Part shown: one piece after another, positions 39,359-50,700 of the stretch
How positions within the stretch are numbered: the first letter of the stretch is position 1
How the letters are laid out: the number at the start of each line of letters is the position of its first letter
Assembly (NCBI GenBank): GCA_037013495.1
Contig: CM072805.1
Span: 18,138,601 to 18,202,600 of the forward strand
Origin: Hippophae tibetana
Taxonomy: Eukaryota; Streptophyta; Magnoliopsida; Rosales; Elaeagnaceae
Reading direction: 5' to 3'
DNA length: 64,000 bases
The notes under the pieces: model-generated
What the model saw: only the letters and a program-made list of their open reading frames with translations
Told to the model about the DNA's origin: nothing
Database searches by the model: none
Program-made: the position numbers and the translations under genes

Positions 39359-40821
39359 AACTACTACAAAAGGTGGCATCTAAGTCGAGATTTAAAGTCA
39401 ATTTTTATGAAAAATCAACTTATAATGAATTTAAAGTCGGTTGACATGTTAAACCGATGCTACTATTTTATTTTTTTGTAATTTTTTAAGTCGGTTGACA
39501 TATAGAACTGACTTAAAATCCTATGTGTAGCATCAGTTGACACATAGAACCGACTTAAGTCACGTGTGGAGAATATGCAAATAAAAAAATAAGTCAATAA
39601 ATGATTCATAAATAAAAAACTCAATAAAAAAATAATTATTAACATTGAAAAACTCTAAATTCACATTAAAAATATATTTAGTTTAAAAAATCAAATGTTA
39701 ATATAATTTTTATTGTACTACTACATTATTTAAAATATTAATATTAATTTTTATTTTTAAATATTTAGTAATAATTTTTAAGTAATATAAAAATAATTAA
39801 AATTGAAGTTAATTATTAAAAATATTATATATTTTATAATTAAAAATATATTTTTATATAATTATATATATATATAATAATATTATTATTTAATTAATTT
39901 TAATTCATCATAATTTTAATCTACGTGTCAACAAAAAAATAAAATAGTAGCTTCGGTTGACGCGTAGGACCATCGCTACACGTAGGATTTTAAGTCTGTT
40001 CTATGTGTCAATTGACTTAAGCTTGTAGCATCGGTTGACATGTAGAATCGACGTAAAATCCTACGTATAACCTCGGTCCTACGTGTCCACCGACGCTACA
40101 CACGATTTTTTTCTTTTCTCTTATTTCTTCCCCATTTGACAAAAAATTCAAATTTATCGATCCTTCTATTTCTCCCTCTTCTCTACTCACTTCTATTTTT
40201 ATTTACTTGCTTCCCCTCTTTCTTCTTCGCCTTGTATCATTATTTCCCAATTCTCAACACAAATTCTCATTTTGACAACATTCAAATCATCCAAACACCA
40301 TACCTCAATGGCCTCATTATCATCAGCTTCTACTTTGCAAGAGTCTTCATCTTCTAAGCATTATATGTACAGATCTAATGGTTTATCTGATTTCGTTACT
40401 ATTGTTTTTGGATTTTTCTTAATATATTTCTTTTACAGATCTAATGGTTTTTGAATTTTACAAGGGTTGAAAGACGATGGATCTACAATATTGTTAATGT
40501 ATTGGAAAATGTTGGGGTAGGATATTTATTTTTGTTGTTAAAAATAATGTTTATTTGACAGGTTGTGAAATTATATTTGTAGAAATTCTTATAACTAGTT
40601 TGAATTTTTATTTAGGTTCTTGCAAGAGAAGCAAACAATCAGTATTCGTGGAAAGGATTTAGAGCTATTCCCAAGGCTGTACAAAGTTACGAGGATAGTA
40701 AAAAATAAGTAAAATTTGTAAAATAAAAATAAAAAATTAAGTCGATTAACCGTGTGAACTGACTTTAAATTAATTTAAAGTTGGTTATTAACTAACTTTT
40801 ATAGTATATTTTGGCGTAGTG
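39359..40821. mobile_element. Non-autonomous CACTA transposon with 3 bp target duplication
   Basis: The left end reads aactactacaaaagg (one change from CACTACTAC) and the right end reads ggcgtagtg, the inverted CACTA end. ATG lies on both sides (39356-39358 and 40822-40824), the 3 bp duplication typical of CACTA elements. Subterminal copies of cggttgacacgtagaaccga-like motifs occur at both ends in both orientations; in the family such repeats bind transposase. No transposase is encoded, so movement would require an autonomous partner. Confidence 0.85.
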
Positions 40822-41347
40822 ATGGGATGGTGAGTGTAGTTTTCACTGCATCAAAGTTAACATATATGCATACACTTGGAGAAATTGTTGCATATGTTCA
40901 GGAAGAGATTGGATATTTATGTTGATGTAGATTGTGTTTGTTTGTGCTACATATTGACTATACTTAGCCTATTAGTGTGTACCTGTGCAGGGATAACATG
41001 CTAGTATTTGGATAGACAACATGATATTTTTGCATGATACGTTCACGAGGTATGTGTAGATTACAGGTGTAGATTGAAGCTATTGAGCTTTAGACTTGCT
41101 ATGTAAGGATGTGTTGAGACCCTCATGTTTTAGACTAATAGAGTGCGTATGAGTTAATCTGATAAGATAGATGGAACACACAAGATAGATGCATTTGGAC
41201 TAGGTGTATTTCTTGGTGTTGGGTGTGCTTTGATGTCTTGTTCATGGGAATAAACATCTTTAGGTCATCTTCATGATCATATCATGATTGATGTGTGTCT
41301 ATACTTAGTTGTGCAGTGTTTTGACAGAAAAAGCCAAAATGGGAGAT

Positions 41348-42944
41348 TATAAGTCTTGTAGTCCTTTGTGTCTATATTGGCTTCCCATGTGCAAAACACG
41401 AAGTCTGTTTATTTTACTCAATGTATTTTTCTTCCTCTGTGTAAAGTTGATTAATGATGATCAATAGTTCATACACGTACATAGTTAGGTACACTTTATA
41501 TGTGAGAATGCTTACATACCATGTGGTCAGTTTTTGTAGTACTCATACTAGGTTGAGCGTTGTGTTTTTCAACTAGCGAGCGTACGAGTGAGCCAACATT
41601 GTTGCTCATGTTTTTGTTTTGTTTTGGGTACTAGAATTTATGGAAATTACTTGCTTTTTTGGAAACAAAAAATGAAATTTTTTGGCACTTCTACGAGGCC
41701 CTTGTTTAACCCCAAATGAGGTGGTTAGAAAGGTAGGCCGTGAGCTTTGTTTAGTTTCTTTAAATACCCTGTATTGTTTCTTTGTCTCAAAAAACTATAG
41801 CAGAGTTTTATCAAATTGACATCTTACTTTTTGTTTCTAAATCCCTATTACATTAAGTGTTGTTACATATTAGTAATTCATGATTCTTAAATGGTAAGTA
41901 CTCGAGGCGATGTTTATGAGTAAGTATTATATGAAGAGCCTGTGTGGCTATGAGCTGCATGTTGGCTGGTAGTTCTTAGGATACAATTTTTTATATGTGA
42001 GGAGCTTGTGTGGTTATGAGCTTGTGTCGGTTGGTTGTTTTTCTCAAATTGTTAGCTGTGTGTAGTACATGGTTAACTATGTGTGACACATAGATGATTT
42101 GTGGTTCATGGTTGAAGGTGGTTCCTACGGTGGGTATTGGTTGTTTATGATTGATAGTGGTCCTCACATTTACTTGTCCACTTCACATTACCGAATTATG
42201 GTTACTAATCACACTATATCAAGCTATGTTAGCAATGAAGAAAAGTCGAGTTTGTGTGTCAAACCAAATAGTTGTAGATGGAGCAAGCAAGGGTAGCAAT
42301 AAACAGTTTGGACGTATGTCTTAACTAATAGAGGTAATGGTGATTTTATTTTTGTCAATATTGTATCTGTTTTTGTTTATTAGTAGATTTTTTTGTTGTT
42401 GAGTGGTTATCATAAGCAATCTGAGGATGTTACCACATAGATAGGGGTTCCTTATGGGTTTACCTCATTATATATATTGTTATGCCTGGTCAGACTGTGT
42501 GTCAGTATCATCTGAGTTTCTATAGTATATGTACTAATATACTAGATTTATACTTTGATTAGAAATCTTATTGGTTATATGTTGTCACATGCTTTCTTTC
42601 CTTTCAGTATAGCATGCCTGAAGCTTTCTATTTATTACTTTTACAGTATTAAATTAATCTTCATGTTGCCTAATTAATTTATATTACTTTCACTTTTTAT
42701 CTGCATGCATTTTTGGTGTGAGTCTCTAAGGAGTTAATATCTCCTTACCTTAGTTGTCTCTGTTATGTATGATTGCATTATGTGAGAGTACAATCATCAT
42801 TTATCGAATATGTTCCAACATATGAGGTCTTGAAGTGATTGGAAATCCTCTGTAGCTTTTCAATATGTATAACTGATTCGCTAGTTGTGTGATGTTTGCT
42901 ATGTTAGTGCATGATGCTAACTTGGACAGGAGCTTGTAAGGCAC
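41348..42944 (+). repeat. 3' LTR, possibly truncated
   Basis: It starts directly after the polypurine tract at 41335-41347. Similarity to the 5' copy stops near 'aggcac', after which LTR-like DNA of another kind begins. Confidence 0.75.
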
Positions 42945-43709
42945 CCTAATAAGATCCAAGGAGCATCACCAAAAGGTCACTTTCTAATTGGGCCTATATC
43001 TCAAAGAGTTACTTAATAGGCTCATTTATAAGTTCTTTTGACATAGGTTACAAGTATTGGTTTGTTTAGACTTAGAGTAATTGCAAGCAATTTGAAATAA
43101 TATTTCATTTTGAAAGTTATCCTAAACAACTATCATTGTTGATGTCATATCTTTCTCGTCTGATATCCAATTGAGATGATTTACAATAAGTTATAATTTT
43201 TTCTTAATTACTACATTTCATATAGAAATAGGATTTTTCTATTTCAAACATTTACTATGTCAAAAAGGCCTTGCAATATATACAATAAAATCTGGGCAAA
43301 TTTGTATTATATTTTTAGGATTTTGTTCTTTATATTTTTTGTCTATTATTTTTTTATTGCTATATTTTGATTGTTATCTTTTTACTAGATAGTGTTTATC
43401 TTTTTAGGATTTGTGCTTTAATTTTTTTTATATAAATAAGCATAGCTAGTTGTAAAGAAAAATACCGAAAATATTAATAATACATTTGATTTATATGAAA
43501 GTTGAGAGATTTTGCATCTTTGTTCCTCTACAAACCGACTTATCGAGGAACTCGTAAACTTTGTGGCATTTTTTCATCTTTGAGTCTTTGGTAAGTCATA
43601 TCCATAGAGTTAAGGTTCTGAACTTTAGTTTTCTAGTGTCAATTTTCATTTTGTCATTGGGTCTTTGACCGTGTCTCTTAGGGTTCTCAAACAAATTTGT
43701 GTTTGTGGG
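42945..43709 (+). other. LTR-like debris
   Basis: A TATA-like tatataaataagc near 43429-43441 followed by a leader-like stretch suggests a retrotransposon LTR, but no ends or partner are visible. Confidence 0.3.
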
Positions 43710-44450
43710 TGATGAGTGCTCAAAAAGCACTAAAATTACCATGATTTTATGCACTTTAATTGATTAATATATATATATTTATATTATTTTATCATATTTT
43801 TACATAAATCTATCTTTTCGGAATCACGGGTATTTTTATTATTTTTTGGGTATTTTTGCTTAAAAAAGTAACTTAAAGACTCGAAGAAAAATACTAGAGG
43901 CAAAACATCACAAATATATTGATAAAATAAATAAGTAAAAGTCAAAAAATATGGAAACATTGGATAAAATGGATCAAAAGGGTTAAAAATGTAAAAAAAG
44001 GTGAAATCACACACACAGTTGCCCACCATCGCCGGCCAACGCGTGCAACCGCCAACCAACGTCGAGTAGCATGCATCGAACCGCGTATAGAGCGCGCCGC
44101 AACACCCAACTGTGCCAAGCAACGCGCACATATCGCCCAAACCACGCCGAAGTCGTGCGCCCATCTGCGCCCAGTCCGCGTGGCCTCTACTCCATTCCGC
44201 GTGTGTCGCCACACCCCACCTACCAATGACGTCAGCTTACGTCATCATCACCTACTGCGCATTTCCTCCATTTGTTTTTCATCCACTTTTTCTTCCTCTC
44301 CTCACCTATAAATACCATCATTCTCTACACTTAAAAACATTTTCTTCTCCCTTTCTTTCTCTCCATTTCTTAGTTTTAGAGTTCTTCTCTTTTTTAGAAG
44401 AACTAATTATGTTTTTATAATTTAAACACCCACATCTTTATAATCTATTA
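43710..44450 (+). repeat. Ty3/gypsy LTR fragment with a GC-rich U3
   Basis: It begins TGATGAGTGCTCAAAAAGCA, matching the start of the minus-strand LTR at 17905. A TATA box, ctataaatacc, lies near 44305-44315. The GC-rich block 44010-44215 gives overlapping open frames on both strands that have no family features. No primer site follows, so it is a truncated or solo LTR. Confidence 0.5.
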
Positions 44451-47400
44451 TGTAACCACAATCCATTTTAATAATATACATGTAATAAATAATTAAAATT
44501 TCAATTACATCACAATCAATTAACCCAAAATTTTAAACCACAATCAAATAATCATTCAAAATATACCTAAACAGGTTGCTCAGTTGAGCTAAAATTGGTA
44601 GCTGGTTTGATCGAAACTAATGGTTGTGGCGCTTACAGTGGTGGCGGTTGTGGATACTGTTTACAAGAATTGGGATGTCATCACGCTTGTAAATTTGCAT
44701 TTTTTTCTCCTTTTTTCTAGCATATTAGGGTGTCCTTTAGCTTATACAAGTAAAATACTTAAATCTTGTAATTTTTTAGTTGACAACATAATTCACTTTA
44801 TTTTCATAAAATTAACACTAAAGTCATATTTTGATCATTTTTTGAGAAATTGTCAATTTTTATCATGTATTGGTCATGTGATCAAATTTATAAGGTTATT
44901 TTTGGTTGTTTATTATTACCCTTAATAAAATTATTATTATAAAAATATATCACAAATTTGATAATATAGTAATCAAATGACAAAATCTTTCAATAACTAT
45001 AACTGAAGTTCGATTAAATATGACAAATATATAGTATATGTTACTAATTAAATGCAAGTGATACTTTATTACTCAAATTTTCCAAATTTTTGCAAGTACA
45101 CTTAACAATTTTTCACAAAACTTTTACAATTATACAAAGTTACAACAAAAGAATTTTACCATAGAATTGGTTACTGACATACAAAAGTGATATAATTGAC
45201 ATATTTTTGAAATTTAATGTTACTTTTGAGAAGGTTAAAAGAATATAGGAGTAATTTTGTACAAATTGTGTATATTATAAATTTTAGGAAAATTTTATTT
45301 ATCATAAATTTATAATAAATTATAATTGTTATGATATATTATTATTAATAAGTATAATTAAATATAGATAATTATATCAAATAAAAAATTATTTTATCAA
45401 TTATAATTATGATATAATTATAATATATATAATTACTCTATATTTTAACCCAATATTTATTATATAAATAAATATAAAGTGAATGTATTTTACTAAAAAG
45501 TTAGTTCATAAAATAATTTTCTTTTCAAAGAAAATCAACCTAGTAACTGGGTACATCGTAACTCTATTATTTATGAAAAATGTTAGATATATACTAAGTT
45601 GTAAAGTTTGAACCTAGTTACGTAGTCCATATTTTATTTGTTCTGACGTAATGTGACGTCATTTTCAAAAATAAAATAAGTTATTCCAACGGAGAGTTAG
45701 TACTTAATTTGGATAACAATCTAACTTTAACGATTATTGTTATAAAGTATACTGATACTTTTTAAATTCCTACTTTTTTGTTATAGCATTTTTTTACTCC
45801 TACTTTGATTTCAATATATTAATTACTTATATTTAAATTACTAATATATATTTTAATAAATTTTAACACTAATTGATAATTCTAAGATTCCAGTTATCCT
45901 AATTGCTTGATTAAATATCTATCAATTCAAGTAAAAAATATATATCAATAATCTAAATAGAAACATTTTATATGTCTTAATTAAAAATATTAATAAAAAT
46001 AATAATAAAATAAGAATAGTTATATTTTAAAGATATCAATTTCTCCAACTAGGTATTCATTATTCAAAATCCTAGAAATAATTTTAAATCATGATTATTT
46101 GTATTTTCATATTTGTTACATAATATTACAAATTATAATTGTATAATCATATAATATATTTAAATTTTGTTTGAATTTTCAATTATAAAATTATGTATTT
46201 TAACTTTTTATTTTATATCAAATTAAAAATATTATTTTTATTTTAAATTATAAAAAAATAAAAAAATTAAATATTAATTTAAATAAATTATATAATAAAA
46301 ACTATTTTAAATATAATTTATTTTATTAAAATATTTATAATTTATTTTATCCAATTATATTATACAATTTTTCAGTTAACACTATAGAGACTAATTATAT
46401 TACAATTTGATAAAATTTATTCCAATACAACTTATTTTATTTTTTGTTCCTTTTATAATATATTCATGTATTTTACAATAAAATTAATCATATAATATTA
46501 GTATAATATATTTATGTTTGAATTTTTAATTATAAAATTATGTATCTTAATTTTTTATTTCATAAAAATTAAAAATAATTTTTTATATTTTTAATATGTA
46601 TTAAAATATTAAAAATAAATTAAATATTGATTAAAATAAATTTTGTAATAAAAGTTATTTTAAATAAAGATTATTTTAAAAATATTTATACTTAATTTTA
46701 TGTAATAATTATATTATATAATTTGTTACTAAATATTATATCAATTAATTTAATATAATTATATTTATTTAATATGTAAAATTAAATTAGTACAAATTTT
46801 ATTGTAATTTAAGATTAAGATTCGGTGGGTAAACTGTGCAATATTATTTTAATAAAATATTAGAAACTAAAAAGATACATAGGATCCTCCTCGTAAGGAT
46901 CAAATTTGAACCGACATACAGCATCAAAAGCTACAAATTAGAAGCATTTTAATATAATGCATGCGTATCTCTTTATAATATCTTATTACCTTAATATTGT
47001 AGGTATTGTTAGGCGCCACTGGTTTGTGGGCATAAAATAGATGAAAAGGACGAAACAAATGTTAATATAACTTAATTTTACTTATATTTTTAAGTATATA
47101 ATTTTTACATCTGTCATATATATTTTAAAAATTATAAAATTAATTTAATTTTTTAAATAATATTAACATGTAAAAAAGTATAAATAACATGGATATAAAA
47201 GAGAAAACAAATTTAAAATTATACTATTTATCCCGAGTTCTTTTCTTTACGTATATCCTAATTATCTCATATATAGACAATTATTAATAATACATTAATG
47301 CAGAAAAAGAAATAAAAGTTTAACCAATAAAAACCAATCACTTATGTTCTGGATCAGGATAAAAAATACTTTTCTCAAATTTATGTATTCCTATATATCA

Positions 47401-47690
47401 TCAATTATAAAAGAAGAAGAAGAAGAAGAAGCTAAACAAACTACTATAAAAGGAATTTGTTTTATAATTATGTTTATATAAAACTTTTTCTCTCACTATC
47501 TTATTCGGATTCTACATTTTTTTGAAGTATTCTTTTCCAACTAATGTAATATGACTATGGATGAAATACATGTGTACAGTCCAATTAGGTAAAAATTTGT
47601 AGAAAATAAAAAAAAAACTATCTGGCATCTGTATTAAAAAATTTAATACTTTCACTATCTTAAAAGATAATCTGTTATAACTTAATACTT
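44451..47690. other. AT-rich intergenic DNA upstream of the protease gene
   Basis: No supported gene. An open frame at 44620-44925 is hydrophobic and lacks family features. Two AT-rich repeat copies lie at about 46130-46450 and 46480-46765. A GAA run sits near 47411-47430. Confidence 0.55.
46130..46765. repeat. AT-rich dispersed repeat, copies 2 and 3
   Basis: Two diverged copies in the same orientation, about 46130-46450 and 46480-46765, share the phrases of the copy at 31290-31640, including aattataaaattatgtat and attttattaaaatatttata. Confidence 0.65.
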
Positions 47691-47692
47691 GT

Positions 47693-47699
47693 CTATAAA
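47693..47699 (+). promoter_or_regulatory. TATA box of the aspartyl protease gene
   Basis: tataaat within 'gtctataaatacatg'. It lies 58 bp before the preferred ATG at 47751. That leaves room for a start site about 30 bp downstream and makes the earlier in-frame ATG at 47703 unlikely to be in the mRNA. Confidence 0.65.
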
Positions 47700-47750
47700 T
47701 ACATGCTTATTATGATCCTATTATGCTACAAATTAAACAAGAGACACAAT

Positions 47751-49226
47751 ATGGAAAAACCCTTTATGATAACCTTTTTCTTCCTTATTATCTTATTAGT
47801 ACATTTGAGCAGAATTTCTGTAGCCAAGCATAATCAAATTACTACTATTCCACTTGTCTTTGGCCTCAAACACTCTAGAGCTTCACTTCTGATCCCAAAA
47901 TTCTCAGCTGATGTTGATCCAAGTTCAAAAAAGCAACCATTAAAAATGATTGAGCCATTGAGGGAAGTTAGAGATGGTTATTTGATGTCACTTTACCTAG
48001 GGACACCCCCACAAGTTATTCAACTATATTTAGACACAGGAAGTGATCTCACATGGGTACCTTGTGGGAATCTCTCATTTGATTGCATTGATTGTGATGA
48101 TTACTATAGAACCAATAAGCTAATAACAACTTTCTCTCCTTCACGATCTTCTTCATCAATTAGAGACCTTTGTAGTAGTTCTTATTGTATTAACATTCAT
48201 AGCTCAGATAACTCCTTTGACCAATGCACTATAGCTGGATGTTCATTGACCACTCTTCTCAAAACAACATGTTCAAGACCATGTCCTTCATTTGCTTATA
48301 CTTATGGTGGAGGTGGAGTTGTAATAGGAACATTAGCTAGAGATAAGTTAATAATTCATGAAACTACTTCTAATGTTATTCTTAAAAGGGAGATTCCCGA
48401 TTTTTGTTTTGGTTGTGTTGGGTCAGCTTATAAAGAGCCTATTGGGATTGTAGGGTTTGGAAAAGGACTATTTTCTCTACCATCGCAATTAGGGTTTCTA
48501 CAAAAGGGTTTCTCTCATTGCTTTTTACCCTTCAAATTTGCAAACAATCCTAACATTTCTAGCCCTTTGGTTATAGGAGATACCGATATTTCGAGCGTAG
48601 ATCAAGAACAAATGCAATTTACTCCAATGTTGAAGAATCCCATTTTTCCTAACTACTATTATGTTGGTCTAGAGGCTATAAGTGTAGGAAATTTTAGTGT
48701 AACCCAAGTGCCTTTAAGTTTGAAAGAGTTTGACTCACAAGGTAATGGAGGTATGTTGATTGACTCAGGAACTACTTATACTCATTTACCTCAACCCTTT
48801 TATTCCCAACTTCTTTCAATGCTTCAATTAGTGATATCTTATCCGAGAGCTAAAGATATAGAGAGGAAGAGTGGATTTGATCTTTGTTATAAAGTCCCTT
48901 GTATTAAGATTAATAATAATAATGCTTGTCACATAGAGGAACAATTTCCTTCAATAACTTTGCATTTCTTAAATAATGTGAGTGTTAATGTGTCTGAAGG
49001 AAGACACTTTTATGCAATGGGAGCTCCACAAAACTCAAGTGTGGTGAAATGCTTATTGTTTCAAAGCATGGATAACAACAGTGCTGGAGATTTTGGACCG
49101 GCAGGCGTGTTTGGGAGCTTTCAACAACAAAATGTGAAGGTTGTTTATGATTTGGAGAAAGAGAGAATTGGGTTTCAAGCTATGGATTGTGCTTCTTTTG
49201 CAACTTCTCAAGGAATTAGGCAATAA
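47751..49226 (+). CDS. Aspartyl protease, plant A1B family (nepenthesin-like, At4g16563-like)
   Basis: This intronless gene codes for 491 residues from the ATG at 47751. An in-frame ATG at 47703 would add 16 residues but lies only 10 bp from the TATA box and would precede a clear signal peptide (MEKPFMITFFFLIILLVHLS), so the later start is preferred. The protein should be secreted or enter the endomembrane system and cleave peptide bonds with two aspartates: Asp95 in YLDTGSDLTWVPC and Asp338 in MLIDSGTTYTHLP. Between them are the cysteine-rich nepenthesin-type insert (about residues 105-180), a CPSFAYTYGGGG block that probably holds the flap tyrosine, and FGCVG...GIVGFGKGLFSLPSQL. The C-terminus keeps the FGSFQQQNVKVVYDLEKERIGF block. 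Length and motif order fit the family; nothing is missing. I infer a housekeeping or developmental wall/apoplast role only by family analogy; the substrate is unknown. Confidence 0.93.
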   Translation: MEKPFMITFFFLIILLVHLSRISVAKHNQITTIPLVFGLKHSRASLLIPKFSADVDPSSKKQPLKMIEPLREVRDGYLMSLYLGTPPQVIQLYLDTGSDLTWVPCGNLSFDCIDCDDYYRTNKLITTFSPSRSSSSIRDLCSSSYCINIHSSDNSFDQCTIAGCSLTTLLKTTCSRPCPSFAYTYGGGGVVIGTLARDKLIIHETTSNVILKREIPDFCFGCVGSAYKEPIGIVGFGKGLFSLPSQLGFLQKGFSHCFLPFKFANNPNISSPLVIGDTDISSVDQEQMQFTPMLKNPIFPNYYYVGLEAISVGNFSVTQVPLSLKEFDSQGNGGMLIDSGTTYTHLPQPFYSQLLSMLQLVISYPRAKDIERKSGFDLCYKVPCIKINNNNACHIEEQFPSITLHFLNNVSVNVSEGRHFYAMGAPQNSSVVKCLLFQSMDNNSAGDFGPAGVFGSFQQQNVKVVYDLEKERIGFQAMDCASFATSQGIRQ

Positions 49227-49508
49227 TTAATCTTGAGGAAAAGTAAAGAAAAACAATGTATTTTATCTTAAAAGAGGACAGTTAAATGGTTGCACAAGTT
49301 GTTATAACTCATTTCTAGAGTTACTTTATATTTTACCATGTTTCAGTTTTACATTTTCAGAATTTTGACTTTCTTTAAGATAGTTCAAACTTGAATTTAA
49401 TGACTTTTCTCTTTGTAATTTGTTTATTTAGTTTTTTTTCCTTTTGTTTGTTTCTAATTCCTTTCAAATTTCATTGTTTGATTGAAGAATTAATGTTGTC
49501 TTTGTTGA

Positions 49509-49514
49509 AATAAA
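49509..49514 (+). terminator. Poly(A) signal candidate for the protease gene
   Basis: AATAAA lies about 283 bp after the stop codon, following a T-rich stretch at 49430-49460. It is the best canonical signal in the 3' flank. Confidence 0.5.
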
Positions 49515-49990
49515 GAAATATCTAATTTGAAATTCTGGAACCCCATTTGTAAAAGAGGACTACTCAACTTTTTCCTTCTTAAATATCTAATAGCTTTCTA
49601 TCTTTTAAATTTCTGAATGAATAAATAAACTAATTGACATTCTTGATATATTATTAAGAATCGTCGCCTACATATAGAATTACTAATAAACTACTCTTCT
49701 TGTTTGTAAAATTGATAATAGAAAAATATGGTGAAAGGTAGTGGTTAGTAATCTAGTTTACAAATTATGTTATTTAGTGTTTTTATGAAAAATAAGTTAA
49801 TTAATTAATGACTTTTGATATTCATGATGACTATTTATTATTTATTTTAATGATAAAATAATATTCAAAAAAATATTAAATATTTATTTTTAATATATTT
49901 AAAAAAAGACTAAAAATCACTTTTTATAACTAAAAAGAGAATAAATGTCACTTATTAATTAAACAAAGTGGAAAATTTGAGTCTTCAGCC
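49515..49990. other. Intergenic AT-rich DNA
   Basis: Nothing supported here on either strand. Confidence 0.6.
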
Positions 49991-50201
49991 TTCGTGAATT
50001 TAATAAACTTATTATTGATATTTTACTTTTAGTAAACTAGTTATTAATATATATATATATCTTTTATTAATTCAAGTCATACAACACTACAATCTCCAAG
50101 GTCCAACGGCACTGAGGATCAATATTGTTTTGCTAAACATCTACCCAAGTGTTCGTGAATTTAATAAACTTATTATTGATATTTTACTTTTAGTAAACTA
50201 G

Positions 50202-50239
<38 letters not shown>

Positions 50240-50404
50240 TTTATTAATTCAAGTCATACAACACTACAATCTCCAAGGTCCAACGGCACATCTACCCAAG
50301 TGCCAAACGGCGAGGTCATACCATACGAAACGAGGATCAATATTGTTTTGCTAAACATCTACCCAAGTGCAGAACGACGAGGTCATACCATACGAAACGA
50401 GGTG
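49991..50404. repeat. Nested local duplications
   Basis: Block A (ttcgtgaatttaataaactt ... ccaacggcac) occurs at 49991-50112 and 50152-50289; the second copy has an expanded TA tract. Block B (gaggatcaatattgttttgc ... acccaagtg) occurs at 50114-50151 and 50332-50369. Block C (cgaggtcataccatacgaaa) occurs near 50310-50330 and 50380-50400. The interleaved order suggests repeated template switching or slippage. Confidence 0.9.
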
Positions 50405-50700
50405 CATTAAAATAGCTTCTGGAGAATGATAGTCTATAGTCCGATCTGATTCAGTTTTGTATAAAAAAATTTTAATCAAATCGGATCGTTCATATAACTC
50501 AAATCAAATTAGATCGAACTGTTTGACTATCCAAAATGTTATAACCGAACGATTTGGTCCGATTTAATTAACGGTTTTGAAACAATATTATTTGAACTTA
50601 AAAAATGTCTTTTTGGCCAAAAAAATATATAATAAGCCATGTAATGAAGATTGGGTGGGAATTGATTTGAAACAACAAGGTACCAAAAAATGTACTAAAA

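Larger units (their letters stand above)
35120..42944 (+). mobile_element. LTR retrotransposon without recognised coding region, 7.8 kb
   Basis: Two long related direct repeats (35120-about 36775 and 41348-about 42944) enclose T-rich DNA. A polypurine tract, ccaaaatgggagat, abuts the second repeat, and both repeats open with a TGTAA or TATAA start as in the copia-type elements nearby. No gag or pol motif was found in any frame of the interior, so the element is either a large non-coding derivative or its genes have decayed beyond recognition. A CACTA transposon was inserted later at 39359-40821. Interior duplications include a 107 bp one near 38710-38925, and there is a CA repeat at 37106-37127. 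A second purine tract, caaaagaggga, at about 39286 is odd. Confidence 0.65.

Noticed and set aside
43784-44420. Overlapping open frames of 94-142 codons on both strands
   Set aside because: They arise from a GC-rich block in a gypsy LTR that has few stop codons; composition is biased and no domain is seen.
44620-44925. Hydrophobic open frame of about 100 codons
   Set aside because: T-rich DNA gives phenylalanine/leucine-rich frames by chance; no family motif and no supporting signals except a TATA box that belongs to the LTR.
47703-47750. N-terminal extension of the protease from the upstream in-frame ATG
   Set aside because: It starts only 10 bp after the start of the TATA box and would place a charged segment before the signal peptide; the ATG at 47751 fits better.
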